A model generated the notes under the pieces. That model was given only the letters and a program-made list of their open reading frames with translations, was not told the origin of the DNA and did not search any database. The position numbers and the translations under genes were made by a program. This document shows positions 7,216-13,015 of a stretch of 13,015 nucleotides of DNA, piece by piece. Location of the stretch: the NCBI GenBank assembly GCA_019236085.1, contig JAFAJR010000096.1:1-13015 (forward strand). The letters run 5' to 3'. How positions within the stretch are numbered: position 1 is the stretch's first letter; each line of letters starts with the position of its first letter. Source of the DNA: Candidatus Dormiibacterota bacterium (GTDB lineage Bacteria; Chloroflexota; Dormibacteria; Aeolococcales; Aeolococcaceae).

Positions 7216-8153
7216 GCGGCGGCGGCGTGTGAACTGTCGCGCGCCAGACGTCGCAGCGCGTCGCAGTGCACGCGAGCGCTGTGCCAATCGGTCTCGGTGA
7301 CCGGTCTGCCGGAGTACCAGGCGCTGTCGAAGTCGGTCGATGCCGCGGCGAGCGCGTCCGCCAGCGTGCTGTCGGCACGCGCCGCGTGCAGCAAGTCGCG
7401 AGTCGTCCAGGCTGCTTCTACGGGGATCCGACCGCGCAGCGCAACCTCGAGGAGTGCGCTGCGAAACGCACGCCGTACCGCCTCGCGGTACTCGCCGGCT
7501 GCCGCGGCCGATTCGGCGCGCCGCCATTCCAGGGCGGGGTCGTCGCCTGTTTCAGCAGGCTCGGCAGCAACCTGGGAACGCCGGCCGCCAAGCGATCCAC
7601 GCACCCTCCACGCGATGAACGAGATGACCGCAAGCAGAACCCCGACGCCGAGGAGCGTCGACCCGCCGACGCCCAGGGCGCCGAACAGGTGCGACACGAC
7701 TGCGTTGATGAAGGAGCCGATAGCATCGAGCAGCGAGGCCTGCGCCTTCTGGTCCAGGTTGGCAAAAACGGGCGATGCGTAGACGTCGTGGAGGTCGCCG
7801 AGCGCCGGACCGGAATCCACGTCGCACCCTGCGCGCTGCGGCAGTGCCAGCACGGCGGCCATCTCGCCAAGCCTCGCCCGCGCGTCGTCCAGGGCAGGTG
7901 GCGTGACCGCCAGATCGTCAAGCACCGGCTGCAGCACCCGGTCGACGTTTGGATAGGCACCGTCGAGGCCGGTCAGCGCCGACACAGCGGACTGCACGCG
8001 CGCCGGCGTGGCACCGAGGTCGTCGCGTGCGCTGCCGATGGCGGCGATGTACGTCAACGCAGGGCATGAGGGAGGCGCCGCCGCCGCGCGCAGCGTCGGC
8101 ACGAGCGTGACGGCGGCGGCCAGCAGCGCCGCCGCGAGCGCGGATCGCCTCAC
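7212..8153 (-). CDS. DUF4129 domain protein with signal peptide
   Basis: A 313-residue protein starting at GTG 8153, which overlaps the upstream TGA in a GTGA; longer frames would lie inside the gene before it. Residues 1-26 form a signal peptide (MRRSALAAALL...LRAAAA). An extracytoplasmic segment of about 140 residues contains just two cysteines, C30 and C110, which could form a disulfide. A membrane helix lies at about 166-182. The cytoplasmic DUF4129 domain covers roughly 215-310, with EYREAVRRAFRSALLEVALRG, RTRDLL-like TTRDLL and FDSAWYSGRPVTE. DUF4129 is often the C-terminal domain of membrane transglutaminase-like proteins; the transglutaminase domain is absent here, as in other MoxR clusters. 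The protein may transmit between the outer face and the ATPase side, but this is inference from topology and context. Confidence 0.85.
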   Translation of the reverse strand: MRRSALAAALLAAAVTLVPTLRAAAAPPSCPALTYIAAIGSARDDLGATPARVQSAVSALTGLDGAYPNVDRVLQPVLDDLAVTPPALDDARARLGEMAAVLALPQRAGCDVDSGPALGDLHDVYASPVFANLDQKAQASLLDAIGSFINAVVSHLFGALGVGGSTLLGVGVLLAVISFIAWRVRGSLGGRRSQVAAEPAETGDDPALEWRRAESAAAAGEYREAVRRAFRSALLEVALRGRIPVEAAWTTRDLLHAARADSTLADALAAASTDFDSAWYSGRPVTETDWHSARVHCDALRRLARDSSHAAAA

Positions 8154-9214
8154 AGCGAGCGCGCCAGCATCTCGATGTCGAATCCCTCTTTGCGAATACG
8201 CGTGTCGTAGTACAGCAGCGTCACCGCGATGTACGTGATGGGGCTGACGAACACCGCGGCGAAGGCACCGGCAACCTCGGTGACGATGAATCGTCCGCTG
8301 ACATCCAAACCGCTTCCCGCCACCGAGAGCAGCCCGACAACGATGCCCGAGATGATCGCCGTGATGAGTCCGAGGAGCAGCCGGATGCCGAGGATGCGCC
8401 AGCTGTAACCCTCGACGAGACGCCAGCTGCGCACCAGGCCCTGCCATCCGGATAGCCGCTCCAGCACGATCGCCGGCGCCGCGAGGGAGGTGCGCACATA
8501 GACGAAGACCGCCAGCACGACGACGGCGATGAACGCGGCGACGTCCAGCAGCACGCCGCCGGGCCCCAGCAGCGCGCCGAGCACGACCACCACCGCGACC
8601 AGGGCAAACACCACGACGCCGCCGCCGAACAGGATGGCACTCTGCGCCACCAGCGCCCAGAAGCGCTGGCCGGCTGCACGGTATGAGCTGCCCAGCGATG
8701 CCGGGGCGTCGAGATAGCGGTCGCTGACAGCGCGGGTGGTGGCGGCGGTCGCGAGCGGCAGCACGATGAGCGTCGAGACCAGCGCCAGGGCAATGTCGAC
8801 GCCGATCAGGCCGAACAGCTGGTTGAGCTGCGACTGGCTCAGCGTGCCGTTGGGGTTGACAGTGAGGTTGTTGAAGGCGGTGCCGCCGGACAACAGTGAG
8901 GCAGCCCCGGTCGCTTCCAGCAGGACCGTGCTCAGCAGCGCGTAGGGAACCTGCACCACGGCGCTGATGGCCGCGATGAGCAGGAAGTTCCGCCGGTAGA
9001 GCGAGAACACGGCGTCCAGCAGCTCACCGAGGGACAGCGCGCGAAAGCGGCCCGCCCCCGGGCCGCCCTGCGGCGGTCCCCATCCTTCGGGCGGCGTCCA
9101 GCCCGGAACGCCCCAGACGGGCGGCTGCGGCGCCCAGCCAGGTGCCGTCCCCGGCGGTGGAGGCCAGGTGCTGAGCGGCGGCGGGGACGGAGGCGGCGGC
9201 GTCTCCTCAGGCAT
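8150..9214 (-). CDS. YciC/GPDPase-membrane-domain-like protein, Pro-rich tail
   Basis: This 354-residue polytopic protein starts at ATG 9214; the adjacent GTG at 9217 is an alternative that adds one residue. Residues 1-57 are Pro-, Gly- and Trp-rich, as in PPPPSPPPLSTWPPPP. The membrane domain begins with the typical FRALSLGELLDAVFSLYRRNF, has about six long hydrophobic segments and ends with LLYYDTRIRKEGFDIEMLA, the closing motif of this DUF/glycerophosphodiester phosphodiesterase membrane-domain group. Another conserved stretch is RTSLAAPAIVLERLSGW. No catalytic phosphodiesterase domain is attached. It is the first gene of the five-gene operon and its stop overlaps the DUF4129 start by four bases. 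The function is unknown; the family is common in Actinobacteria and Firmicutes. Confidence 0.85.
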   Translation of the reverse strand: MPEETPPPPSPPPLSTWPPPPGTAPGWAPQPPVWGVPGWTPPEGWGPPQGGPGAGRFRALSLGELLDAVFSLYRRNFLLIAAISAVVQVPYALLSTVLLEATGAASLLSGGTAFNNLTVNPNGTLSQSQLNQLFGLIGVDIALALVSTLIVLPLATAATTRAVSDRYLDAPASLGSSYRAAGQRFWALVAQSAILFGGGVVVFALVAVVVVLGALLGPGGVLLDVAAFIAVVVLAVFVYVRTSLAAPAIVLERLSGWQGLVRSWRLVEGYSWRILGIRLLLGLITAIISGIVVGLLSVAGSGLDVSGRFIVTEVAGAFAAVFVSPITYIAVTLLYYDTRIRKEGFDIEMLARSL

Positions 9215-9220
9215 CACGCA

Positions 9221-9226
9221 ATTGTG
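9221..9226 (-). promoter_or_regulatory. Possible -10 for the MoxR operon
   Basis: On the minus strand this reads CACAAT, four of six matches to TATAAT. It lies six bases before ATG 9214, the same spacing as TAGACT before ispH, so a leaderless transcript is possible. No Shine-Dalgarno is visible. An alternative pair is TTGTCA at 9281-9276 with a weak TAGCGC 17 bases on. Neither is strong. Confidence 0.25.
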
Positions 9227-9254
9227 GAGCCGGTCGAGAGTGCTGGAACGGCGC

Positions 9255-9260
9255 TATCCT
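9255..9260 (+). promoter_or_regulatory. Candidate -10 for the dehydrogenase gene
   Basis: TATCCT fits TANNNT and would start transcription near 9267, just before the leader ORF ATG at 9273 and about 56 bases before GTG 9323. I see no convincing -35 at the right distance. It overlaps the control region of the divergent MoxR operon. Confidence 0.35.
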
Positions 9261-9268
9261 CACGACTC

Positions 9269-9278
9269 TGTCATGACA
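9269..9278. promoter_or_regulatory. 10-bp palindrome TGTCATGACA, possible operator
   Basis: A perfect 10-bp palindrome lies in the only sizeable divergent intergenic gap, just downstream of the plus-strand -10 candidate, where a repressor could block transcription. The GT-N4-AC core is reminiscent of GntR-type operators. Perfect 10-mers of this kind are expected about a dozen times by chance in a window this long, so position is the main argument. Confidence 0.3.
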
Positions 9279-9326
9279 ACACGCCATGGCCGTCCGGCGA
9301 TGGGCAGCGCCGGGGGCCACTCGTGA
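9273..9326 (+). CDS. Possible 17-codon leader ORF
   Basis: ATG 9273 opens a 17-residue reading frame (MTTRHGRPAMGSAGGHS). It ends at TGA 9324-9326, sharing bases with GTG 9323 of the dehydrogenase in the same GTGA arrangement used by real gene pairs in this window. It begins about 12 bases after the candidate -10, so it would be nearly leaderless. It could couple translation of the dehydrogenase to leader translation. No run of one amino acid suggests classical attenuation. It may be chance. Confidence 0.3.
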   Translation: MTTRHGRPAMGSAGGHS

Positions 9327-10684
9327 AAGCGCTCGTCGTCGACCCGGCCCTGGCGCATGCCGGCGGCCGCCGTCAACGCCGGGCCGGCGCCGACGTCCTG
9401 CCTCTCGACGTCCGCGAGGTGGTCACGCCCACCCCGCCGGCCCCCGGCTGGGTGCTTGTCCGGCCTGCCCTTGCCGGGATCTGCGCCCGCGACCTCGATC
9501 TCATCCTTGCGGACCGGGTCCCGGACGTGCTCACCGCGTATCGCGACGGAGCCGTGGTGGTGCCCGGCCACGAGGTGGTCGGGGTGGTGGAGCAGGCGTC
9601 GCCGACCCGCTGGGCCAAGGAGGGCAGCCGCGTCCTGGTCGAGCCGACCCTGCGATGCGCCCACAAGGGGTTGCCCGAATGCCGCCGCTGCCGGGCCGGC
9701 GACACCCATCTCTGCGAGAACGCCGACCGCGCCGGGGCGCTGTGCTCCGGGCCTTCAGTCGGCTCCAGCGTCGAGGCGGGCGGTGGCTGGAGTGAGGGCC
9801 TGCTGGTCCACGAGGACATGCTGGTCCCTGCCGAAGGGATCTCTGATCAGCGCGGCGTGCTTGCCGAGCCCGCCGCCTCGGCCCTGCACGCCGTGTTGCG
9901 CTGGTTCCGCCGCGGCGACTGCGCCGTGGTCATCGGCGCCGGGGCCCAGAGTCGGCTCATCGTGGCCACGCTGCGGCGGATGTATTCCGACCTCGACATA
10001 ACAGTGCTCTACGACGCCCGGAGCATGACCCGGCCTCGCCGGGGAAGGCGGTTCCGGCAACCGCTGCACCTGCAGCACGACATCGGTCCCGACGTGGTGG
10101 CGATCCGTGCGCTCGGCGCTTCGAGGGTGTGGCGCGGCCCGGCGGAGGAGCTCCTGCTGCGGACCGCGGACCTCACCGGGTCGCGGCTGATGCGCCCCAA
10201 GAGCGGCGGAACTCCCGTGCTCGACGGCGGTGTGGACGTGATCTTCGACTGCCGTGCCGACCCCACGTCGGTGGACCTCTCGCTGCGTCTGCTGCGGGCC
10301 GGCGGGACCCTGGTCCTCTGCGGCAGGCCGGACCGCCAGGCGGTGGAATGGCCGCTGGTGTGGTCTCGAGAGCTCACCGTGACAGGCGCCGCGCGGTACG
10401 GCAAGGAGCCCAGCGGTCACCGCACCTTCGCAGTGGTGCGCGAGTGGCTCGCCGATCCCGCGTTCCCGGTGGACGGAATCGTCACCCACCGCTTCCCCCT
10501 GGAGGATTTCGACACCGCGCTCGAGACGGCCACCGCCGGGGTCAGCGCGGGGGCCGTCAAGGTGGTCTTCGAAGGGCCGGTGGCCGCCATGCGGACCCGG
10601 ATGGACGAGGCGGCCACACATGTGGAGCCCCTCGAGGAGCCGCTGCTCCATGCCACAGCTGCAAGGGCCCGCAACGGGCGCTGA
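9323..10684 (+). CDS. Zinc-binding medium-chain dehydrogenase, unusual insert
   Basis: This 453-residue protein belongs to the medium-chain alcohol/polyol dehydrogenase superfamily, NAD(P)-dependent zinc enzymes. I chose GTG 9323 because it gives the family's normal opening (MKALVVDP); a weak GGGGG lies six bases before it. Catalytic zinc residues are present: C54 in GICARDL, H83-E84 in PGHEVVG and E182 in LAEPAAS. Structural zinc cysteines are C112, C120, C123 and C131. The cofactor motif is GAGAQS at 205-210, not the usual GxGxxG. Strand 2 ends at D231, followed by an Arg-rich loop (RPRRGRRFRQP, 237-247) and about 25 extra residues before AIRALGAS. A charged tail follows residue 418. Most relatives have about 340-350 residues. 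Substrate unknown; a threonine dehydrogenase role feeding the nearby oxoamine synthase is conceivable but the strands differ. Convergent with the 63-residue gene, with no gap. Confidence 0.85.
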   Translation: MKALVVDPALAHAGGRRQRRAGADVLPLDVREVVTPTPPAPGWVLVRPALAGICARDLDLILADRVPDVLTAYRDGAVVVPGHEVVGVVEQASPTRWAKEGSRVLVEPTLRCAHKGLPECRRCRAGDTHLCENADRAGALCSGPSVGSSVEAGGGWSEGLLVHEDMLVPAEGISDQRGVLAEPAASALHAVLRWFRRGDCAVVIGAGAQSRLIVATLRRMYSDLDITVLYDARSMTRPRRGRRFRQPLHLQHDIGPDVVAIRALGASRVWRGPAEELLLRTADLTGSRLMRPKSGGTPVLDGGVDVIFDCRADPTSVDLSLRLLRAGGTLVLCGRPDRQAVEWPLVWSRELTVTGAARYGKEPSGHRTFAVVREWLADPAFPVDGIVTHRFPLEDFDTALETATAGVSAGAVKVVFEGPVAAMRTRMDEAATHVEPLEEPLLHATAARARNGR

Positions 10685-10704
10685 TCAGCCGCCCTGCTGA
10701 TCGG
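10681..10704. terminator. Hairpin at convergent stop codons
   Basis: GATCAGC at 10683-10689 pairs with GCTGATC at 10696-10702 around a six-base loop. One T-G wobble and one C-G pair extend it to nine. It covers the dehydrogenase TGA and the last codons of the convergent 63-residue gene. There is no T-run on either side, so it may act as a bidirectional or Rho-assisted terminator, or as a 3'-end protector. Confidence 0.35.
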
Positions 10705-10876
10705 ACCGCGGCGAGGTTCTCTCGGCACGCTCGCGGCGCTTCTCCTCCACTGACTGCATCACCCGTTTGACGCCGGCGTTGTCCACCACCATGCGGGTCT
10801 CACGCTTGCGGTCCCGGTGCCGAATGCGCGACCGCTCGGACGGTGGCAGCTCCGCAGGGTCGCCGGGATCCGCCAT
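10685..10876 (-). CDS. Small charged protein, unknown (63 aa)
   Basis: I do not recognise this 63-residue protein. It starts at ATG 10876, 14 bases after the stop of the membrane protein gene upstream, so it is probably the third gene of the sigma factor operon. The case for coding is base composition: 53 of its 63 codons end in G or C, with A-rich second positions. The protein is very hydrophilic, with basic and acidic clusters such as RSRIRHRDRKRETR and EEKRRERAERT and no hydrophobic segment or Cys. It is probably soluble, partly disordered or helical, and could bind nucleic acid or a partner protein. No strong Shine-Dalgarno is seen. Its stop abuts the convergent dehydrogenase stop. Confidence 0.55.
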   Translation of the reverse strand: MADPGDPAELPPSERSRIRHRDRKRETRMVVDNAGVKRVMQSVEEKRRERAERTSPRSDQQGG

Positions 10877-10890
10877 GGCCCAGCCTGAGC

Positions 10891-11214
10891 TCAGGCGGGC
10901 AGCGGCGGCTGCGAGTGCTGCTGGCGTCCCCGGGCCACCGCGATGGCGATGGCGGTGACAGCACCGGCAGTGACCAGGCCTCCGCCCACCAATGCCGGCG
11001 CTTTCCAGCCCAGACGGCGCAGCACGGCCATCCGGGAGCGACGGCTCAGGGCCAGCGCACGCTCGTACAGCACGGCCCGTTCGGCGGTGCTCAACCGCCA
11101 GCCAGCCAGCGCCGTGCCGACCTCCGCCGCAAGGTCGGCCAGCTCGCGCAGGTCTGCCCGCGCCGTGGCCCCATCGTCAATCGCCTCGTCCAGCAGCTCT
11201 GCGTCCACTGTCAT
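10891..11214 (-). CDS. One-helix membrane protein, possible anti-sigma factor
   Basis: This 107-residue protein starts at ATG 11214, sharing one base with the sigma factor stop (TGATG); the longer upstream extension lies inside the sigma gene and is rejected. Residues 1-70 form a cytoplasmic, mostly helical domain (LLDEAIDDGATARADLRELA, then LSTAERAVLYERALALSRRS). A single helix at about 73-94 follows, then a short tail ending QPPLPA. The layout of an N-terminal helical bundle and one membrane helix, coupled to an ECF sigma gene, fits a membrane-bound anti-sigma factor. There is no Cys and no HxxxCxxC zinc motif, so it is not a ZAS-type anti-sigma. The role is inferred from context only; the extracytoplasmic part is too short to be a sensor domain. 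Confidence 0.72.
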   Translation of the reverse strand: MTVDAELLDEAIDDGATARADLRELADLAAEVGTALAGWRLSTAERAVLYERALALSRRSRMAVLRRLGWKAPALVGGGLVTAGAVTAIAIAVARGRQQHSQPPLPA

Positions 11215-11798
11215 CACTTTCCTCCAGCCTGCAGGGCGGCGCGCTCTGCCGGCAATGGGGCGCCGAGCCGCCGGCGCAGAGCGGTCAGCGCACGGAAGGT
11301 CAGCAGCTTCACGGCTCCTTCGCTGCGGTTCATGATCGCCGCGATCTCCTTGTTGCGCAGCTCGCCGCCGAAGCGCAGCAGCACCACCTGGCGCTGGTCG
11401 TCGGGCAACGCGGCGACCGCTGCCCGCACCGTGGCCGCGCGCTCGCTCGTGGCCGCCACGTCGGCGAGGTCGGGGCTGCCGTCCGGGAGATCGACTGCCA
11501 GTTCCGCCCAGGCGGGCTTCCGCTTTTCGCGGGCCAGCGCATTGCCGGCCACGCGGTAGAGCCACGCCGAGTACGGCACACCGCGCCACTCGAAGCGCGG
11601 CAGCTCCTCGAGCGCCTTGGCGAAGGTTGCGGCTGTCACGTCGTCGGCCAGCTCCCGGTCCTTGGTGAGCGTGTAGATGTAGCCGTGGATCTGGTCGACG
11701 TAGCGCTCGTAGAGCGGCGCGAACGCCGCCCGGTCGCGCTGCGCGGCCAGGATCAGACGGCGCTCCTCCTCGAGGTCGGCGGCGCTGCGATGCGGCAT
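11214..11798 (-). CDS. ECF-type RNA polymerase sigma factor
   Basis: A 194-residue group IV (extracytoplasmic function) sigma factor starting at ATG 11798. Region 2 covers about 26-92, with FAPLYERYVDQIHGYIY, ELADDVTAATFAKALEELP (core binding and -10 recognition) and AWLYRVAGNALARE. Region 4 covers about 123-178, with ALPDDQRQVVLLRFGGELRN and the helix-turn-helix KEIAAIMNRSEGAVKLLTFRA that reads the -35. Region 3 is absent, as expected. It ends in a short Ala-rich tail with no extra regulatory domain. The downstream membrane protein gene overlaps its stop by one base and may encode its regulator. The gene starts 59 bases after the oxoamine synthase stop, so read-through from that gene is possible. 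I could not find a clear ECF promoter in that gap; a GGCGGA-like Shine-Dalgarno sits about ten bases before the ATG. Confidence 0.93.
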   Translation of the reverse strand: MPHRSAADLEEERRLILAAQRDRAAFAPLYERYVDQIHGYIYTLTKDRELADDVTAATFAKALEELPRFEWRGVPYSAWLYRVAGNALAREKRKPAWAELAVDLPDGSPDLADVAATSERAATVRAAVAALPDDQRQVVLLRFGGELRNKEIAAIMNRSEGAVKLLTFRALTALRRRLGAPLPAERAALQAGGK

Positions 11799-11857
11799 GT
11801 CAGCGCATCCGCCGCGAGGTGTGAAGCATCAGCAGAATCCAAGCCCGCGCGACTCTG

Positions 11858-13015
11858 TTACGCGATGAGCCCCAGCTTCTTGCCGGCATCCGCGAAGGCT
11901 TCCAGCGCCGTGTCGAGCTGCTGCCGGCTGTGGGTCGCTGTGACGATGGTGCGCACCCGGGCCTTGCCACGCGGGACCGTGGGAAAGCCGATGCCCTGGG
12001 CGAAAACGCCACGCTCCATCAGGAGGTCCGAGAGCTGCATCGCCGCCGGCGCCTCGCCACACATCACGGGCGTGATCGGCGTCTCGCTGGTGCCGATGTC
12101 GAAGCCGAGCTCTCGCAGACCGGCCTTGAAGTGCCGCGTGTTCTCCCACAGCCGGTTGATGAGCTCCGAGTCATTCTCCAGCACGTCGACGGCGGCGATG
12201 CAGGCGGCGACCACTGCCGGTGGATGCGACGACGAGAAGAGGAACGGCCGCGCCTTGTGAATCAGATGGTCGCGCACCACCTGACTGGCGCAGACATAGC
12301 CGCCGACCACGCCGACCGCCTTGCTCAGGGTGCCGATGTTGAGCGCGACTCTGCCGTGCAGACCGAAATGGTCAGTGGTGCCCCGGCCGTGGTCGCCCAG
12401 GACGCCCGTTGCGTGGGCGTCGTCGACCATCACAGCCGCCCCCACTGACTCGGCACGCTCCACCAGGTCCTTGAGCGGTGCGATGTCGCCGTCCATGCTG
12501 AACACACCGTCGGTGACCAGCAGGATGCGCCGGTATCCCTTCTGCTTCGCCTCCTGCAGCGCCCGTTCCGCGTCGTCGAGGTCGATGTGCTCGTAGAGAA
12601 TGCGATCGGCCTTGGTGAGCCGGATGCCGTCGATGATGCTGGCGTGGTTGAGCTTGTCACTCACCACGCAGTCGCCGGAGTCGAGCATGCTGCCCAGCAC
12701 ACCCACGTTGACCGTGTAGCCGCTTTGAAATGTGAGCGACGCCTCGGTGCGCTTGAACGCTGCGAGGCGGCGTTCCAGCTCCTCGTGCAGCGTCTGGGTG
12801 CCTGCAATGGTGCGCACCGCGCCGGTGCCTGCGCCCCATTCCTCCGCCGCCTGTGCCGCGGCGTCACGCAGCGCCGGATGTGTGTTGAGGCCGAGGTAGT
12901 TGTTGCTCGACAGGCTGATCAGCGGGGCGCCGTTGATCACCACCTCCGCCGCCTGCGGCGACTCCAGCACGCGCAGCGGGCGGAACAGACCGTCGCGGCG
13001 CAGGGCTTCGAGGTC
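11858..13015 (-). CDS. kbl: Glycine C-acetyltransferase-type oxoamine synthase (5' partial)
   Basis: This PLP enzyme of the alpha-oxoamine synthase family is cut by the window edge: the frame is open to 13015 and 385 residues are visible of roughly 395. A GTG at 12970 is an internal Val, because coding-like residues (LRRDGLFRPLRVLES) continue upstream. Landmarks are SSNNYLGL, GSGAVRTI-like GTGAVRTIAGT, the cofactor Asp/His in VDDAHATGVLG, and the Schiff-base Lys in IGTLSKA (codon at 12320-12322). The C-terminal GFPTVPRGKARVRTIVTATH is characteristic. Glycine C-acetyltransferase (2-amino-3-ketobutyrate CoA ligase) converts 2-amino-3-oxobutanoate and CoA to glycine and acetyl-CoA. From memory the closest pattern is the Thermus thermophilus enzyme with both this and AONS (BioF-like) activity, so biotin synthesis is the main alternative. 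No threonine dehydrogenase gene precedes it within the window. Confidence 0.88.
   Translation of the reverse strand, partial: DLEALRRDGLFRPLRVLESPQAAEVVINGAPLISLSSNNYLGLNTHPALRDAAAQAAEEWGAGTGAVRTIAGTQTLHEELERRLAAFKRTEASLTFQSGYTVNVGVLGSMLDSGDCVVSDKLNHASIIDGIRLTKADRILYEHIDLDDAERALQEAKQKGYRRILLVTDGVFSMDGDIAPLKDLVERAESVGAAVMVDDAHATGVLGDHGRGTTDHFGLHGRVALNIGTLSKAVGVVGGYVCASQVVRDHLIHKARPFLFSSSHPPAVVAACIAAVDVLENDSELINRLWENTRHFKAGLRELGFDIGTSETPITPVMCGEAPAAMQLSDLLMERGVFAQGIGFPTVPRGKARVRTIVTATHSRQQLDTALEAFADAGKKLGLIA

Noticed and set aside
7216..7527. Upstream extension of the DUF4350 protein
   Set aside because: The added residues are Arg-rich and lie within the DUF4129 coding region; ATG 7215 in an ATGA overlap gives a normal membrane anchor.
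6775..7782. 335-codon plus-strand open frame
   Set aside because: It is antisense to the DUF4350 and DUF4129 genes, both of which have recognisable domains, and its residues are Arg/Ala-rich with no motif.
9224..9322. In-frame upstream extension of the dehydrogenase from GTG 9224
   Set aside because: The extension would cover both promoter candidates and has no family resemblance; MKALVVDP at 9323 is the normal family N-terminus.
10992..12260. 422-codon plus-strand open frame
   Set aside because: It crosses antisense over the sigma factor, its membrane partner and the oxoamine synthase, all of which have clear or coupled coding signals.
1..13015. CRISPR arrays, tRNA or rRNA genes, insertion sequences, phage or defence genes
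   Set aside because: None is seen: no regularly spaced repeats, no transposase or integrase motifs, and nearly all bases are accounted for by housekeeping-type or membrane genes.

Overview
The window is dense, GC-rich bacterial DNA with almost no non-coding space. It reads as one ordinary chromosomal stretch: I see no mobile element, CRISPR array, tRNA or rRNA. Codons end mostly in G or C. Several genes start with GTG, and neighbouring starts and stops repeatedly overlap by one base (TGATG) or four bases (ATGA, GTGA). The RDD / SpoIIM / MoxR / DUF58 / DUF4350 / DUF4129 gene set is common in Actinobacteria; from memory it matches the moxR2 neighbourhood of Mycobacterium tuberculosis, about Rv3690-Rv3695. 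However, IspH resembles the Bacillus type, and the PLP enzyme at the right end resembles the Thermus alpha-oxoamine synthase. That mix suggests a high-GC lineage near or outside classical Actinobacteria, such as Chloroflexota or Candidatus Dormibacterota. This is an inference without database support.

Layout. (A) 98-3838, plus strand: an RDD membrane protein and a SpoIIM/DUF95 membrane protein joined by a GTGA overlap; then ispH behind a -10-like TAGACT; then a small four-helix membrane protein overlapping ispH by one base; then a proline-rich-tailed four-helix membrane protein with a strong Shine-Dalgarno. (B) 3816-9214, minus strand: a tightly overlapping five-gene operon transcribed right to left. 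It encodes a YciC/GPDPase-membrane-domain-like protein, a DUF4129 protein, a DUF4350 protein, a MoxR AAA+ ATPase and a DUF58 protein. Its last gene runs 23 bp into the convergent gene of block A. (C) 9215-9322: a divergent control region with a candidate -10 on each strand, a 10-bp palindrome and a possible 17-codon leader ORF. (D) 9323-10684, plus strand: a zinc-binding medium-chain dehydrogenase with an enlarged cofactor-domain loop and a C-terminal tail. (E) 10685-13015, minus strand: a glycine C-acetyltransferase-type enzyme cut by the window end, then an ECF-type sigma factor, a one-helix membrane protein that may be its anti-sigma factor, and a 63-residue charged protein.

How they may work together. 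Block B and the RDD/SpoIIM pair probably form one membrane module: a cytoplasmic MoxR ATPase paired with a DUF58 (vWA-like) partner and several integral membrane proteins. Systems of this type are proposed to act as chaperones or remodelers of the envelope, but the substrate is unknown. IspH makes isoprenoid precursors and is probably only a neighbour. The sigma factor with its coupled membrane protein looks like a small signal-responsive regulatory unit. The strongest candidates for something undescribed are this sigma triplet, the membrane module with its two orphan membrane proteins, and the unusual dehydrogenase with its leader ORF.
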